Position numbers and translations under genes: made by a program. Shown piece by piece: positions 42,853-52,428 of a stretch of DNA of 64,000 nt. Source of the DNA: Candidatus Pacearchaeota archaeon (lineage in GTDB: Archaea; Nanoarchaeota; Nanoarchaeia; Pacearchaeales; GW2011-AR1); assembly GCA_023228065.1 (NCBI GenBank), contig JALOBX010000004.1:1-64000 (forward strand), read 5' to 3'. The notes under the pieces were generated by a model. The model saw only the letters and a program-made list of their open reading frames with translations, ran no database searches and had not been told where the DNA came from. Numbering within the stretch: position 1 is the stretch's first letter; each line of letters opens with the position of its first letter.

Positions 42853-44661
42853 TTATTTTCCAATCTCTTTCAACTTCTTAAGAACATCATCGAAATCAGA
42901 TTTTCCTGCTGCTGGTTTTTTAACAACTGGTTGTTGTGCTGCAGGTCTTTGAGGCTGTTGTGGAATTATTCTTCTTGGAATTATTCCTGTAGGTCTTGTA
43001 GATGATGCTGGAGGGAATCTAGGTCCTGGTCCTTGAGCAGGCTTTGCTCCTCCTTTCTTAAAAAACTTATTAAACTTGTCCTGAACCCATGCTTTAACTT
43101 TGAAGAATATTTCCTTTAATTGTTTCCTGAAAATTATTCCTAATACAACAAGGATAATTAAGATTACAAGAAGTACAATAATCCACGCGTAACTTGTTTT
43201 CTTTGGAACACAGCAGAAATCTGCAGAATAAGTACATAAATAGATAGATGCCTGTTCATTATTTGAACAAGAGGATTTACAAAATCCATTGTTAGTTTCA
43301 CACTCAGAAACTTGTGCAGTTCCACATGTTCCTTCTAAACAGCAAAATTTTTCAGAATTTGAATCTAATGAATCAACTGTACTTCCTGCAAGACATTGTT
43401 CAGTTGCATCGCATAATTCCCCTCCCTGATCAGCACAAGCCAATAAAGGTTCTTTTTGACTGCAACATACACTTCCAACTCCAAAACATCCACCATATGT
43501 AGGAAGTTCATTTCCTCCTGCATCAATACAACCCATTGGAGATAAACAGAAAAAACCAGATTCTTCACAATCATCAACATCTGGAGAAATAGGAGTTATT
43601 GGTTTTGGCCAGATAGAATAAAGCAGGAATGCTGTGTCTCTTATATTTCCATTATTCCAGCATCCATCTGTTCCTTGGACTGATTCAAGCCAATCAATTG
43701 TCTTTGTTTTTTCCTTTAATTCCTGATTTTGGAAAGGAAGAAGTGCTAAAGCAGTATCATAATATTGGCTCCCAGAAACTGTCCAATATCCCTGAGCAAC
43801 TTGTTTTAATAATAAACTATTTTTCATATTTATATCGCTTGTCAAAGTGTATAAGAAAGATTCTGGAAGAAGATTATCATAATCCTCTGCCATAGCAGTT
43901 AAATAAGGAAGATAAGAAGAGACATCATGTCCTTTTAATCTCAAAACAAGAGCTGCCCATAGACTTGATTCATAATCACATGCACTAGAAGAACTATCTA
44001 AAGTAAAACAGAAAGAACTTACTTTTTCTACTGTTGTTCCTTGTGCTGCAGCACTGCTTGTCTTTGAAGATACATATAATGTTTCTGAACCTGTTTTTTT
44101 GTAAAGAAGATTTGTAGAGAAAGAATCATCGCAACTAATTGCAAATTCTTTATCATAACAACCTTGATCAATCTTAAGCCAGTAATTTCCTGGGGTGTAT
44201 AAAGATAGGCAATTTCCTAAATTTGTTCCGCTTAGTTTTTTATCAGAATTAACAGCCACAGTATAAGAATTGCTGTCATATGAAACAGTACAACTTGATG
44301 TACCGATAGTTTCTATTTGCAAAAGCCAGTCCATATTAGTCGGAGTTTCTGTTCTAGCCAACAAATCTGCTTCAGCTTCAGAAGTATCTGAATTTGAATT
44401 GCTTAAAGCCAAAATTGCCAGTGCAGTTAATCTTGTTCCTGCATTTGAATTAGAATATGTATCCACTTCACTTTTACATTCTCCTATAGCAAGAAGAGAA
44501 AATATTCTTTCTTCTGCTGAGATAGTAGCGCAATTCCCAGAAACTCTATCTTCAAGACAAGCATAAGCTTTTTCATCTATATTTGTTTCGTTCTGAGCAA
44601 GAATAAATGAGAGAGAGAACAGTAGAAGGAATAAAAATATTATTGACACCTTTTTTTTCAT
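42853..44661 (-). CDS. Surface protein with terpenoid-cyclase-like toroid domain and Cys modules
   Basis: 602 residues. Signal peptide about 1-22. The main ectodomain (about 25-375) is an alpha/alpha toroid: MDWLLQIETIG, repeats such as KQVAQGYWTVSGSQYYDTALALLPF and TKTIDWLESVQGTDGCW...IRDTAFLLYSIWP, the QW-like pattern of prenyltransferase/squalene cyclase repeats. Three Cys modules follow (C-x5-C...CC), one membrane helix at about 490-510, then a Pro/Gln-rich cytoplasmic tail. It is 11 bases downstream of the primase gene. Catalysis is doubtful without the DxDD acids; binding seems likelier. Confidence 0.7.
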   Translation of the reverse strand: MKKKVSIIFLFLLLFSLSFILAQNETNIDEKAYACLEDRVSGNCATISAEERIFSLLAIGECKSEVDTYSNSNAGTRLTALAILALSNSNSDTSEAEADLLARTETPTNMDWLLQIETIGTSSCTVSYDSNSYTVAVNSDKKLSGTNLGNCLSLYTPGNYWLKIDQGCYDKEFAISCDDSFSTNLLYKKTGSETLYVSSKTSSAAAQGTTVEKVSSFCFTLDSSSSACDYESSLWAALVLRLKGHDVSSYLPYLTAMAEDYDNLLPESFLYTLTSDINMKNSLLLKQVAQGYWTVSGSQYYDTALALLPFQNQELKEKTKTIDWLESVQGTDGCWNNGNIRDTAFLLYSIWPKPITPISPDVDDCEESGFFCLSPMGCIDAGGNELPTYGGCFGVGSVCCSQKEPLLACADQGGELCDATEQCLAGSTVDSLDSNSEKFCCLEGTCGTAQVSECETNNGFCKSSCSNNEQASIYLCTYSADFCCVPKKTSYAWIIVLLVILIILVVLGIIFRKQLKEIFFKVKAWVQDKFNKFFKKGGAKPAQGPGPRFPPASSTRPTGIIPRRIIPQQPQRPAAQQPVVKKPAAGKSDFDDVLKKLKEIGK

Positions 44662-44672
44662 TCTTAATCTAA

Positions 44673-45962
44673 TTAATTGTTGTTTTTAAAATTATCTTTC
44701 TTTTTTTGCTTATTATAATTATTTATTTTGAAATTTTTTTTCACGACATAATTGACAGGGTTTTTTATCTTACTGCACAATTCGTCACTTGAACAAACAC
44801 CAATTCCTTGGTAGAATTCCATACAATTAGTTGGAAGTGTTGGTTTTCTTTTCAGAGCCCATGAAATTTGAGCCTTGATATAACCGCTCTGAAGAGGTGG
44901 CTGATTTTTTTCATTCCAGGAATAAAGAATTTTTTCAAGTTCATCTTTTTCTGTTCCAATTGAACGGAAGAAATTTATCAGCGCAAAGACAGAACGTTTT
45001 TTCCCATCATTAATCCCTTCCAATATTTTTTTTATGCAAGGAGGAAAATTTTTTTCTGAGCGGTCTGTGATTTGTATAGGCTTGAATTCAAAATTCTTTT
45101 TTTCTTCTTTTGGAGAATTTTCTTTGCTCCAATCTAATGCCTGAATTAATAATCTTGCTGCCTCTCCCTCTTTACATTCAGGAACAAAATTTTTTATTTC
45201 TATCTTCAGAGGGTCTGCATCTTTTGGCTGAAAATCAGAAATTTTATTTTTATCTATAACAACACTTGCAAGAGCAGTTTTTTCGTGAAGAGAATAAGGC
45301 ATTCGAAATAAATGTCTTGGAGCTATAAGAACCAAATCCGGAATAACTTCTTTAGGAGCCTGAAAATCTTTTATATATTTATTAGGAGAAGAAAGTTTTG
45401 TAACCTCAGATATAAGATAGTCTTTTGTTTTCGCCATAATATATTTAGTGATAATTCTCGGCCATTCAGGAAACATGTCTTTTGTTTGAACACCATTCAC
45501 TTCCTTAGGAAAAGCTTTCCAAGGAAGGATTATATGGAATCCCTTGCTTCCTGAAAATTTTATCCCTACATTTTTTATTCCGCTGAATTCCAAAAAATTA
45601 ATTATTATTTTTGCATAAATCTTACTATAGTCTATATATTTACTGTCAATATCTAAAAGCAAATCCCAACCAACACGCAAATCATTTAGCTGTTTTTCTG
45701 ACATTCCTGTCTGGATGTTGAGGGGATTGTCCCAAATTTCTTCAGAACAATGAAATGAAGTTGCTCCTTTCTTAACAAGTTCAAGAATATCTGATTCATA
45801 TTGCAAGGAATCTGGGCGTTTGCCAAAACCTTCAAAATATCTGGGACATATTTCCCTGTTTTGTGAAAAAGCAAAAATTGCCTTTTGAATTTCTGGACGA
45901 GAATAATAAAGATGAGTCAGTTTTCTTATTCTATTTTCTTTAATGCTCTGAGAATCTGGCAT
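44673..45962 (-). CDS. priS: DNA primase, PriS fused to PriL C-terminal Fe-S domain
   Basis: 429 residues. The catalytic part (about 1-270) has LLLDIDSKYID with Asp104 and Asp106, and SGSKGFHI at 137-144. The C-terminal part (about 300-405) has cysteines at 309, 380, 390 and 396 in the order of the PriL Fe-S domain (PPCIKKILEGI...NCMEFYQGIGVC...C). One-chain primases of this type are known from Nanoarchaeum. It makes RNA/DNA primers. It is divergent from PCNA, from which a 140-base gap separates it. Confidence 0.88.
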   Translation of the reverse strand: MPDSQSIKENRIRKLTHLYYSRPEIQKAIFAFSQNREICPRYFEGFGKRPDSLQYESDILELVKKGATSFHCSEEIWDNPLNIQTGMSEKQLNDLRVGWDLLLDIDSKYIDYSKIYAKIIINFLEFSGIKNVGIKFSGSKGFHIILPWKAFPKEVNGVQTKDMFPEWPRIITKYIMAKTKDYLISEVTKLSSPNKYIKDFQAPKEVIPDLVLIAPRHLFRMPYSLHEKTALASVVIDKNKISDFQPKDADPLKIEIKNFVPECKEGEAARLLIQALDWSKENSPKEEKKNFEFKPIQITDRSEKNFPPCIKKILEGINDGKKRSVFALINFFRSIGTEKDELEKILYSWNEKNQPPLQSGYIKAQISWALKRKPTLPTNCMEFYQGIGVCSSDELCSKIKNPVNYVVKKNFKINNYNKQKKKDNFKNNN

Positions 45963-46103
45963 AAAAAACTGAATTGCGGGAAGTTTAAATAAATATCCAA
46001 GATTCTTAACATCTCCTATTAATATTCTGCTAAAGCACCAGAAATTATTAATTCAATACTCTAAAACCATAATGCTTAAAAGATAAGTTACATTTCCCAA
46101 AAG

Positions 46104-46829
46104 ATGTTAGTCAGACTTGAAGACCCGAGTTCACTATCAAAAATAATTGAAGTTATCTCCGAGTTAGTGACTGAAGTAAGAATTAAAGTCAGCGAATTTG
46201 GAATGAGTATAACTGCAATAGACCCTGCAAATGTTGCAATGGTAAGATTCAGGCTTCCAAAAAGTGCTTTCTCACAATTTGAAACTGAAAATGAAATATT
46301 AGGAGTAAATCTTGATAGCATGAAAAAGATTTTAAGAAGATGCGGAAACAGCACCCCATTAATATTAGAGAAAAAAGATAATTTCCTAAATATACAAATT
46401 CTTGGAAGAATAAAAAGAAACTTCAGTTTGAATCTGATTGAAATAGAAAGTCAGGAAAAAGAAATCCCTACTCTTGATTATAGTGCAAAAATTGAAATCT
46501 CTTCTCTTGATTTAATTTCTGGAATTGAGGATTGTGCTGTTGTTTCTGATTCATGTTCCTTCAAAACTAACAGAGAATCTTTTATTGTTGAGGCAAAAGG
46601 ATTAAATTCAGCACGTTCTGAATTTTCAAAAGATGAAGCAAAAATTGAAGCAGAAGAATGCAAATCAAAATACAGTTTGGAATATTTGCAGAAGTTTATG
46701 AAAGGAGCAAAATTATGCGACAAAATAATTTTAAATTTTGCAAATGATCATCCTCTTAAAATAGACATCAAAACAGAACACATGGAACTTAATTTTCTTT
46801 TAGCACCAAGAGTGGAAACTGAAGACTAA
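46104..46829 (+). CDS. pcn: DNA polymerase sliding clamp (PCNA)
   Basis: 241 residues, full length. It encircles DNA and holds polymerase and other PIP-box proteins. Signatures: SITAIDPANVAMVRFRLPKSAF, VNLDSMKKILRR, and the C-terminal APRVETED. The central loop and strand order is normal. One copy in the window. Confidence 0.96.
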   Translation: MLVRLEDPSSLSKIIEVISELVTEVRIKVSEFGMSITAIDPANVAMVRFRLPKSAFSQFETENEILGVNLDSMKKILRRCGNSTPLILEKKDNFLNIQILGRIKRNFSLNLIEIESQEKEIPTLDYSAKIEISSLDLISGIEDCAVVSDSCSFKTNRESFIVEAKGLNSARSEFSKDEAKIEAEECKSKYSLEYLQKFMKGAKLCDKIILNFANDHPLKIDIKTEHMELNFLLAPRVETED

Positions 46830-46875
46830 TATTAATTCTAATAAAATTTATAAGCAACTAAATATTTAATTTGGA

Positions 46876-47709
46876 ATGAATAAAAAGGGGCAGGTGACTA
46901 TTTTTATAATTATAGGAATTGTTCTTGTAAGTATTGTTGCAACTTTTTTTCTTCTTAGAAGCGGAGTTCTTCCAGATATTAGTGGTGAAGAAAAAAATCC
47001 AAATGCATTTTTGCAATCATGTCTCCAAGATAAAATAATTGATGGCGTAAAATTAATCTCTCTTCACGGAGGGGACATTGAACCACAACCTCTTAGCATT
47101 CCATTTAAGTTTGAAGCAAATTCAGCACCGATGAATATTTCTTATCTTTGTTATACTTCAAATTATTATCTTTTATGCAATCCGCAAGAAGCCATGCTAA
47201 TGTCTCATATTAAAGAAGAATTGCATAATTATATCTCTGAAGATGTTGCAGATTGTTTTAACAAATTAAGTTCTAGTTTAGAAAAAGGAGGGTATGAAGC
47301 AAGTTCATCTTACAGGGGGTTTGAAGTAGAAATGACTGATGGGAAAATAATTATTCCAATAGATGCAGGGATTACATTAACACAAAATGAAGAAACAAAA
47401 AAATATGAAAATTTTAGTTTTATTATTCCAAGCAGAATTTATGATTTGACTTTTGTTGCACAAGAAATTGTAAATAGTGAAGCAACAAAAGGAGAATTTA
47501 AGATTGATGATTTAACAGCATATCCACAACTTATCAGTAGCAATGCAGCAAATGAAGAGTTTAATTATAATCTTGCTTATGCAGATTTTGATATTAACAA
47601 GTTCAAGACAACAGATTCTGCAATAGTTTACAAAATTAAACATATAGATAGCAAAGAAGAATTTTATTTCGCTGTCAGAAGTTCGGTTATCAAACCGGGA
47701 TGGTTTTAA
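46876..47709 (+). CDS. QVTIF-type membrane-anchored surface protein, cassette A
   Basis: 277 residues. The N-terminus MNKKGQVTIFIIIGIVLVSIVATFFLL is a short basic head, a small-residue site and one hydrophobic helix. The ectodomain has four to five cysteines; AFLQSCLQDKII, SLHGGDIEPQ, YLCYTSNYYLLC and VADCFNKLSSSLEKGGYE reappear in the protein at 51666. It is directly joined to the next gene (TAA then ATG). QVTIF proteins are frequent in DPANN-type genomes but not characterised. It is probably a subunit of the same surface complex as its neighbours. Confidence 0.7.
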   Translation: MNKKGQVTIFIIIGIVLVSIVATFFLLRSGVLPDISGEEKNPNAFLQSCLQDKIIDGVKLISLHGGDIEPQPLSIPFKFEANSAPMNISYLCYTSNYYLLCNPQEAMLMSHIKEELHNYISEDVADCFNKLSSSLEKGGYEASSSYRGFEVEMTDGKIIIPIDAGITLTQNEETKKYENFSFIIPSRIYDLTFVAQEIVNSEATKGEFKIDDLTAYPQLISSNAANEEFNYNLAYADFDINKFKTTDSAIVYKIKHIDSKEEFYFAVRSSVIKPGWF

Positions 47710-50700
47710 ATGATAAAAATAAATCAGCAAAGAAATAAGGCAGTTATTTTGATGATGGTGACGATTCAAATATTTTTAATGATAGTAATGACTCCTGCAA
47801 ATAGTTATAATATTTATCAGGCAGATGCACAGGATAATACTTTGCAGATTGGAAAAATAAAAAATGATGTTAGTGAGATAATTAATTCTGGATTAACTTT
47901 TTTAATTGGATTTTTATCAATAAAACAAATTGGAAGTGTTTCTGCAGCTACATTAGATGCATGGTGCTGTCCTGAAACAAAAACAGGAGAAAAATGTAAA
48001 GATATTCTTGCAGGAGATGAAGATTCATGTTCTGTCGCTCCATTAAGGTCTGCATGCAGCAAAACATCTTGTAAATTAGGAACATGTATAGATAGGTCAA
48101 GTGGAACATGTTCAGTTGGAAGCCAATCTCAATGTGGAACTAATTTTATTGATAAGCCTATTAATAATGTAGATGAATGTAAATATGGATGCTGTAGTCT
48201 TAAAGATGGAACCAAAGAATATGTCAGACAAATAAAATGTAAAAAAGATAGAGGAGATAGTCAGGGGTTTGATTCTTCTGTTTCACAAAGCCAATGCGGA
48301 GGAGTCAGCAGTGAATTAGGTGCATGTGTTTTAGTAGAAGGCAATTGTAAATTTGGAACAGAAAGCAATTGCGAAGGAAAATTCTACAAAGGAAATTTAT
48401 GTTCTAATCCAAGTCTTGGAACAAAATGTACTAAGCCAGAAAATGGGAATGTTAAAACACAATGCAAAGATAATAAAGTTTATTTCTTAGACAGCTGTGG
48501 AAATATTGCTAATATATATAATGCAAATAAAATAGACGAAACTGATTATTGGAACTTTGTTCAAAAACCAGATTGCAATGTTAATGCAGCAAATGGAGTC
48601 TTGAATTCTAATGATGTAAAAAGTTGCGGTAATTGTAATGGACTTACAAGCATATGCGGAGCTTCTTCTGAAAGTGATATAAGACCAACTTATGATGGTG
48701 GTGCTGTATGTAAAGATTTGAACTGCGGTAAGGATGATGTTTTCTTTAAAAAATTTGAAAGAAATCCATTAAATCAAGAATCCTGGTGTGTTTATGAAAG
48801 TTATGTTGGAGACAGCAAAGATACTGTTGGTAGCGCATATTGGAGAAGATATTGTGACAAAGGAGTAATCAAGACAGAACTTTGTGATGAATATAGAATG
48901 CAGGTATGCGGAGAAAGAATTGTTGAAGAAGGCGCAAGCAAATATTCTGAAGCAAGGTGCAGAGCTAATGAGGGCTGGAAATGCAGCAGTGCAGAACTAG
49001 AAAATTATAAGTTTGATACTAATGGAAATAATTGGATACAAGGAAAATCAGATACTAGAGATAGTAATACAAAGACATGTGAAGATAAATCTTCTGACTG
49101 CAGACTTCAATCATTTGATTTATATTTTAATCCTTGGGGAGATTATTCTAATATTCAAATATTTGATTTCTGTGTCTCAAAATATCCTCCGGGATTTCAA
49201 TTCTGGAGTTCATCAAGCAATTCACCGTTATGTTCAGCAGCAAGTTCAGCGAAATGTATTACTCAATGGAAAAGAAGAGGGAGCTGGGAATGTATACAGA
49301 ATTGCGATTGTTTAAGTGAGGAGTATGCAAACCAGATGAATGCTTTGTGTACTTCTCTTGGAGATTGTGGAGGGAAAGCAAATGTAGTCGGAGTTTATAG
49401 CAAAAATTTCAAGACATTGGATTATGCAGATTTTGAAGAATTATTTCAATCAGTAAAATCAGGACATTATTATTATCCCCCATATGTTTATACATGGGAA
49501 GACCAAAAAGAAACTTGGGATAAATTAAATCTTGACGGATTAGCTGATGGAGGTATAAGTGATGAGGGTGCTTATACAGATGCAGCAAAAAAAGAAAATA
49601 TTGGCGCAGGAGACCCTCCTAAATTTTTTACTGATGCTGAATTAGGACAATTTGGCGGAGACCCAATAGCAGCATTGGCTGCAGGGAATACTGCTGCTAC
49701 TGAGTGGATTGCACATGGACTTACTATTGGGATTGCTACTGCAGGATTAATTGCAACTTTTGCAGTAGTTGCAGTAGCCACTTCAGCTGCACTAGCTGCA
49801 GGATTAACTGCAACTGCTATAGGAACTGCTGCTGCTGCAGGAACTAGCGTAGCAGTAGGAACTGCTTTAGGAACACTTGCTACTACATTTGTAGGAATTC
49901 CGGTTATAGGATGGATTATGCTTGCAATATTAGCAATAGCAATGGCAATTATTTATGGATTAGGATTATCTGAAGAACCAATCACAGTAGAGATTGAATT
50001 TACTTGTCAACCATGGCAAGCACCTGTTGGAGGAGATGACTGTGACAAATGTGATGATGGAGATTTACCCTGCACAGAATATAAATGTAGAAGTTTAGGA
50101 GCAAGTTGTAAATTAGCAACAGAGATTGCATCTGAAAAACCAGTTTGTATTAATAGTAAACCTAATGATGTTACACCGCCACAGATTGAAGTTAATCAAA
50201 CTGAAGAAGGATATAGTTTTACAGAAGAAAACATAAATGGTGGAATATTTAACTCTCCTGAAGAAGATAATTGCATACAAGAATTTTCTCAGATTAATTT
50301 TACATTAAGAACAATACAAGATGAAGAAAATGAATATGCTAAATGTGTATATAGTTGGACAAGAAATACTGAAGCTCCAACACTTGCAAATAATTATGCT
50401 TTAGACGGAGAAGAATTTGCAGAAGGAAATTTATATTCAATAACCCATAATTTTAACGCAAGACTTCCTTTTGTTTTAGATTCTGAAAAAGTTTCAAATG
50501 TCAATGGGAATCCTGGAGAAAGAAATGGGGAGTTAACTATGTATGTAAGATGTATGGACTATTCTGGAAATTATAATGTTAATGAGTATGCAATAAGATT
50601 CTGCGTCAAAGAAGCACCTGACAGAACAGCAGCAAAGATAGTTAGTTATTTCCCTGCAGATAAAAGTTATCTTCCTTACGGAACAAATGAAAGTAATTTA

Positions 50701-51612
50701 ATAATTTCATTAAATGAACCTGCAAAATGCAGATTGAGTTATGATGAAGATAAAGATTATGAACAGATGACTGACTTCCTGCAATGTGAAATAGATATTG
50801 ATACAACAAAAACAAGTTGGGATTGCAGAACAAGTTTGACTAATTTAAACAAAGCAGAAAATAAAATTTATATCAAATGTAAAGACCAGCCATGGGTTAT
50901 AGATTCAGCATATAATTGTGCAGATGATACAACCTTAACACCAGAAGAATTAGCAGCATGTCAAGATACTACCGGATATGCAGGACCCTGGACAGAACAA
51001 GATAGAAATGTAAATGTTGATGGATTTTTGTATACATTATATTCAAGTACAACTGCATTAAAAATAGATTCCATTTCTCCAAAAGGAGATGTAATACAAG
51101 GAACAGGAATTTTTGGAACAACATTATATGCTACAACATCTGGAGGAGCTTATGGGGGAAATGCTAAATGCAGCTACCAGTTCTTAGATTCAAATACTGG
51201 CGGTGATTGGTTCTTTGAGACAGGAACAAAACAACACAAACAAATATTGAGTTTATTTTCAGGAACTTATAATATTTTAGTCAGCTGTGAAGATAATGCT
51301 AAGAATAAAGTAGAATCAAGCACATTACTTAATTTAATTGTAGATACTAGCGGACCAAAAATTGTAAGAGCTTACAAAGATGGAGATTATCTTAAAGTAA
51401 TCACAGATGAATTAGCTAAATGTTATTATGACAACAGTGATTGTGAGTTTAGTTTAGATGAGAAAAAAGCAACTGAATTTTCAATGGCTAGCGGTTTATC
51501 GACGGTACAAACAACCAAATGGCAGGCAGGAGTAACCTATTATATTAGATGTGAAGATGAATTTGGAAACATAAATCAGGAATGTGCAGGGGAAATAAGC
51601 CCTACTATATAA
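47710..51612 (+). CDS. Giant Cys-rich membrane surface protein, cassette A (fused form)
   Basis: 1300 residues. Hydrophobic segments at about 11-28 and 60-80; Cys-rich N-half (about 80-560) with YFLDSCGNIANIYN, GGAVCKDLNC, YPPGFQFW and CTSLGDCGG; a Gly/Ala-rich membrane block of two to three spans (about 655-755); then the TCQPWQAPVGGDDC motif and Ig-like repeats with LNEPAKCRL and RAYKDGDYLKVITDELAKC. The N-half matches the protein at 52429 and the C-half matches that at 54231, so this one gene holds the content of two in cassette B. Both halves are probably extracellular. It is preceded without a gap by the QVTIF gene. Confidence 0.75.
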   Translation: MIKINQQRNKAVILMMVTIQIFLMIVMTPANSYNIYQADAQDNTLQIGKIKNDVSEIINSGLTFLIGFLSIKQIGSVSAATLDAWCCPETKTGEKCKDILAGDEDSCSVAPLRSACSKTSCKLGTCIDRSSGTCSVGSQSQCGTNFIDKPINNVDECKYGCCSLKDGTKEYVRQIKCKKDRGDSQGFDSSVSQSQCGGVSSELGACVLVEGNCKFGTESNCEGKFYKGNLCSNPSLGTKCTKPENGNVKTQCKDNKVYFLDSCGNIANIYNANKIDETDYWNFVQKPDCNVNAANGVLNSNDVKSCGNCNGLTSICGASSESDIRPTYDGGAVCKDLNCGKDDVFFKKFERNPLNQESWCVYESYVGDSKDTVGSAYWRRYCDKGVIKTELCDEYRMQVCGERIVEEGASKYSEARCRANEGWKCSSAELENYKFDTNGNNWIQGKSDTRDSNTKTCEDKSSDCRLQSFDLYFNPWGDYSNIQIFDFCVSKYPPGFQFWSSSSNSPLCSAASSAKCITQWKRRGSWECIQNCDCLSEEYANQMNALCTSLGDCGGKANVVGVYSKNFKTLDYADFEELFQSVKSGHYYYPPYVYTWEDQKETWDKLNLDGLADGGISDEGAYTDAAKKENIGAGDPPKFFTDAELGQFGGDPIAALAAGNTAATEWIAHGLTIGIATAGLIATFAVVAVATSAALAAGLTATAIGTAAAAGTSVAVGTALGTLATTFVGIPVIGWIMLAILAIAMAIIYGLGLSEEPITVEIEFTCQPWQAPVGGDDCDKCDDGDLPCTEYKCRSLGASCKLATEIASEKPVCINSKPNDVTPPQIEVNQTEEGYSFTEENINGGIFNSPEEDNCIQEFSQINFTLRTIQDEENEYAKCVYSWTRNTEAPTLANNYALDGEEFAEGNLYSITHNFNARLPFVLDSEKVSNVNGNPGERNGELTMYVRCMDYSGNYNVNEYAIRFCVKEAPDRTAAKIVSYFPADKSYLPYGTNESNLIISLNEPAKCRLSYDEDKDYEQMTDFLQCEIDIDTTKTSWDCRTSLTNLNKAENKIYIKCKDQPWVIDSAYNCADDTTLTPEELAACQDTTGYAGPWTEQDRNVNVDGFLYTLYSSTTALKIDSISPKGDVIQGTGIFGTTLYATTSGGAYGGNAKCSYQFLDSNTGGDWFFETGTKQHKQILSLFSGTYNILVSCEDNAKNKVESSTLLNLIVDTSGPKIVRAYKDGDYLKVITDELAKCYYDNSDCEFSLDEKKATEFSMASGLSTVQTTKWQAGVTYYIRCEDEFGNINQECAGEISPTI

Positions 51613-51665
51613 TTAAATTAAATTTATAAACAAAAATATCTTAAAATAAAGATGGTGAGAAGAGG

Positions 51666-52427
51666 ATGATGAGAAATAAAAAAGCGCAGGTGACTATTTT
51701 TATAATTATTGCAATAATAATTGTTGCTTTATCGATGCTGGCTTATAGTTTTTATCCGCAAATAAGAGCAGGATTAGGATTAGAAGAACAAAGCCCGCAA
51801 ACATTTGTTCAAGCATGTGTTGAAGGAGATATGAAATCTGTTGTGAAAAACTTATCAATACATGGAGGAGATTTAGACCCTAAAAATTATGTATCTTATA
51901 ACGATGAGAAAATAGGATATCTATGTTACACAAATGAATATTATACTCCTTGCGTTATGCAACAGCCATTTTTAAAAGAACACATGGAATCTGAAATATG
52001 GAATAATGTTAAAGATACAATAGAAACATGTTTTGATTCATTAGAACAAAGCTACCAGAGAAAAGGATATAATGTTAATTTAAGAAGAGGAACAAGTGCA
52101 CTTGAAATTCTTCCTGAAAAAATCAGCGCCTCATTTAATTATTCATTATCATTATCTAAAGGAGAAAGCTCAGAAAGTTTCAGTTCATTTAGAGTAGTGC
52201 TGGACAATAATATTTATGAATTGATTGGTATTGCTAATAGCATATTAGATTGGGAAGCCACATACGGAAGCGTGGAAACAACTACGTATATGGATTTTTA
52301 CCATGATTTAAAAGTGGAAAAAGACGAAAGAGCAGACGGGACAACAATATACATATTGACTGATAGAAATACAGGAGATAAATTCCAGTTTGCGTCAAGG
52401 AGTATGGCATGGCCAGCAGGATATTAA
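51666..52427 (+). CDS. QVTIF-type membrane-anchored surface protein, cassette B
   Basis: 253 residues, paralogue of 46876-47709. N-terminus MMRNKKAQVTIFIIIAIIIVALSMLAY; conserved TFVQACVEG, NLSIHGGDLDPKN, YLCYTNEYYTPC and ETCFDSLEQSYQRKGY. The DNA start of both genes is similar (gcgcaggtgactatttttataatt), a trace of duplication. The stop is one base before the next start. Confidence 0.7.
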   Translation: MMRNKKAQVTIFIIIAIIIVALSMLAYSFYPQIRAGLGLEEQSPQTFVQACVEGDMKSVVKNLSIHGGDLDPKNYVSYNDEKIGYLCYTNEYYTPCVMQQPFLKEHMESEIWNNVKDTIETCFDSLEQSYQRKGYNVNLRRGTSALEILPEKISASFNYSLSLSKGESSESFSSFRVVLDNNIYELIGIANSILDWEATYGSVETTTYMDFYHDLKVEKDERADGTTIYILTDRNTGDKFQFASRSMAWPAGY

Positions 52428-52428
52428 A

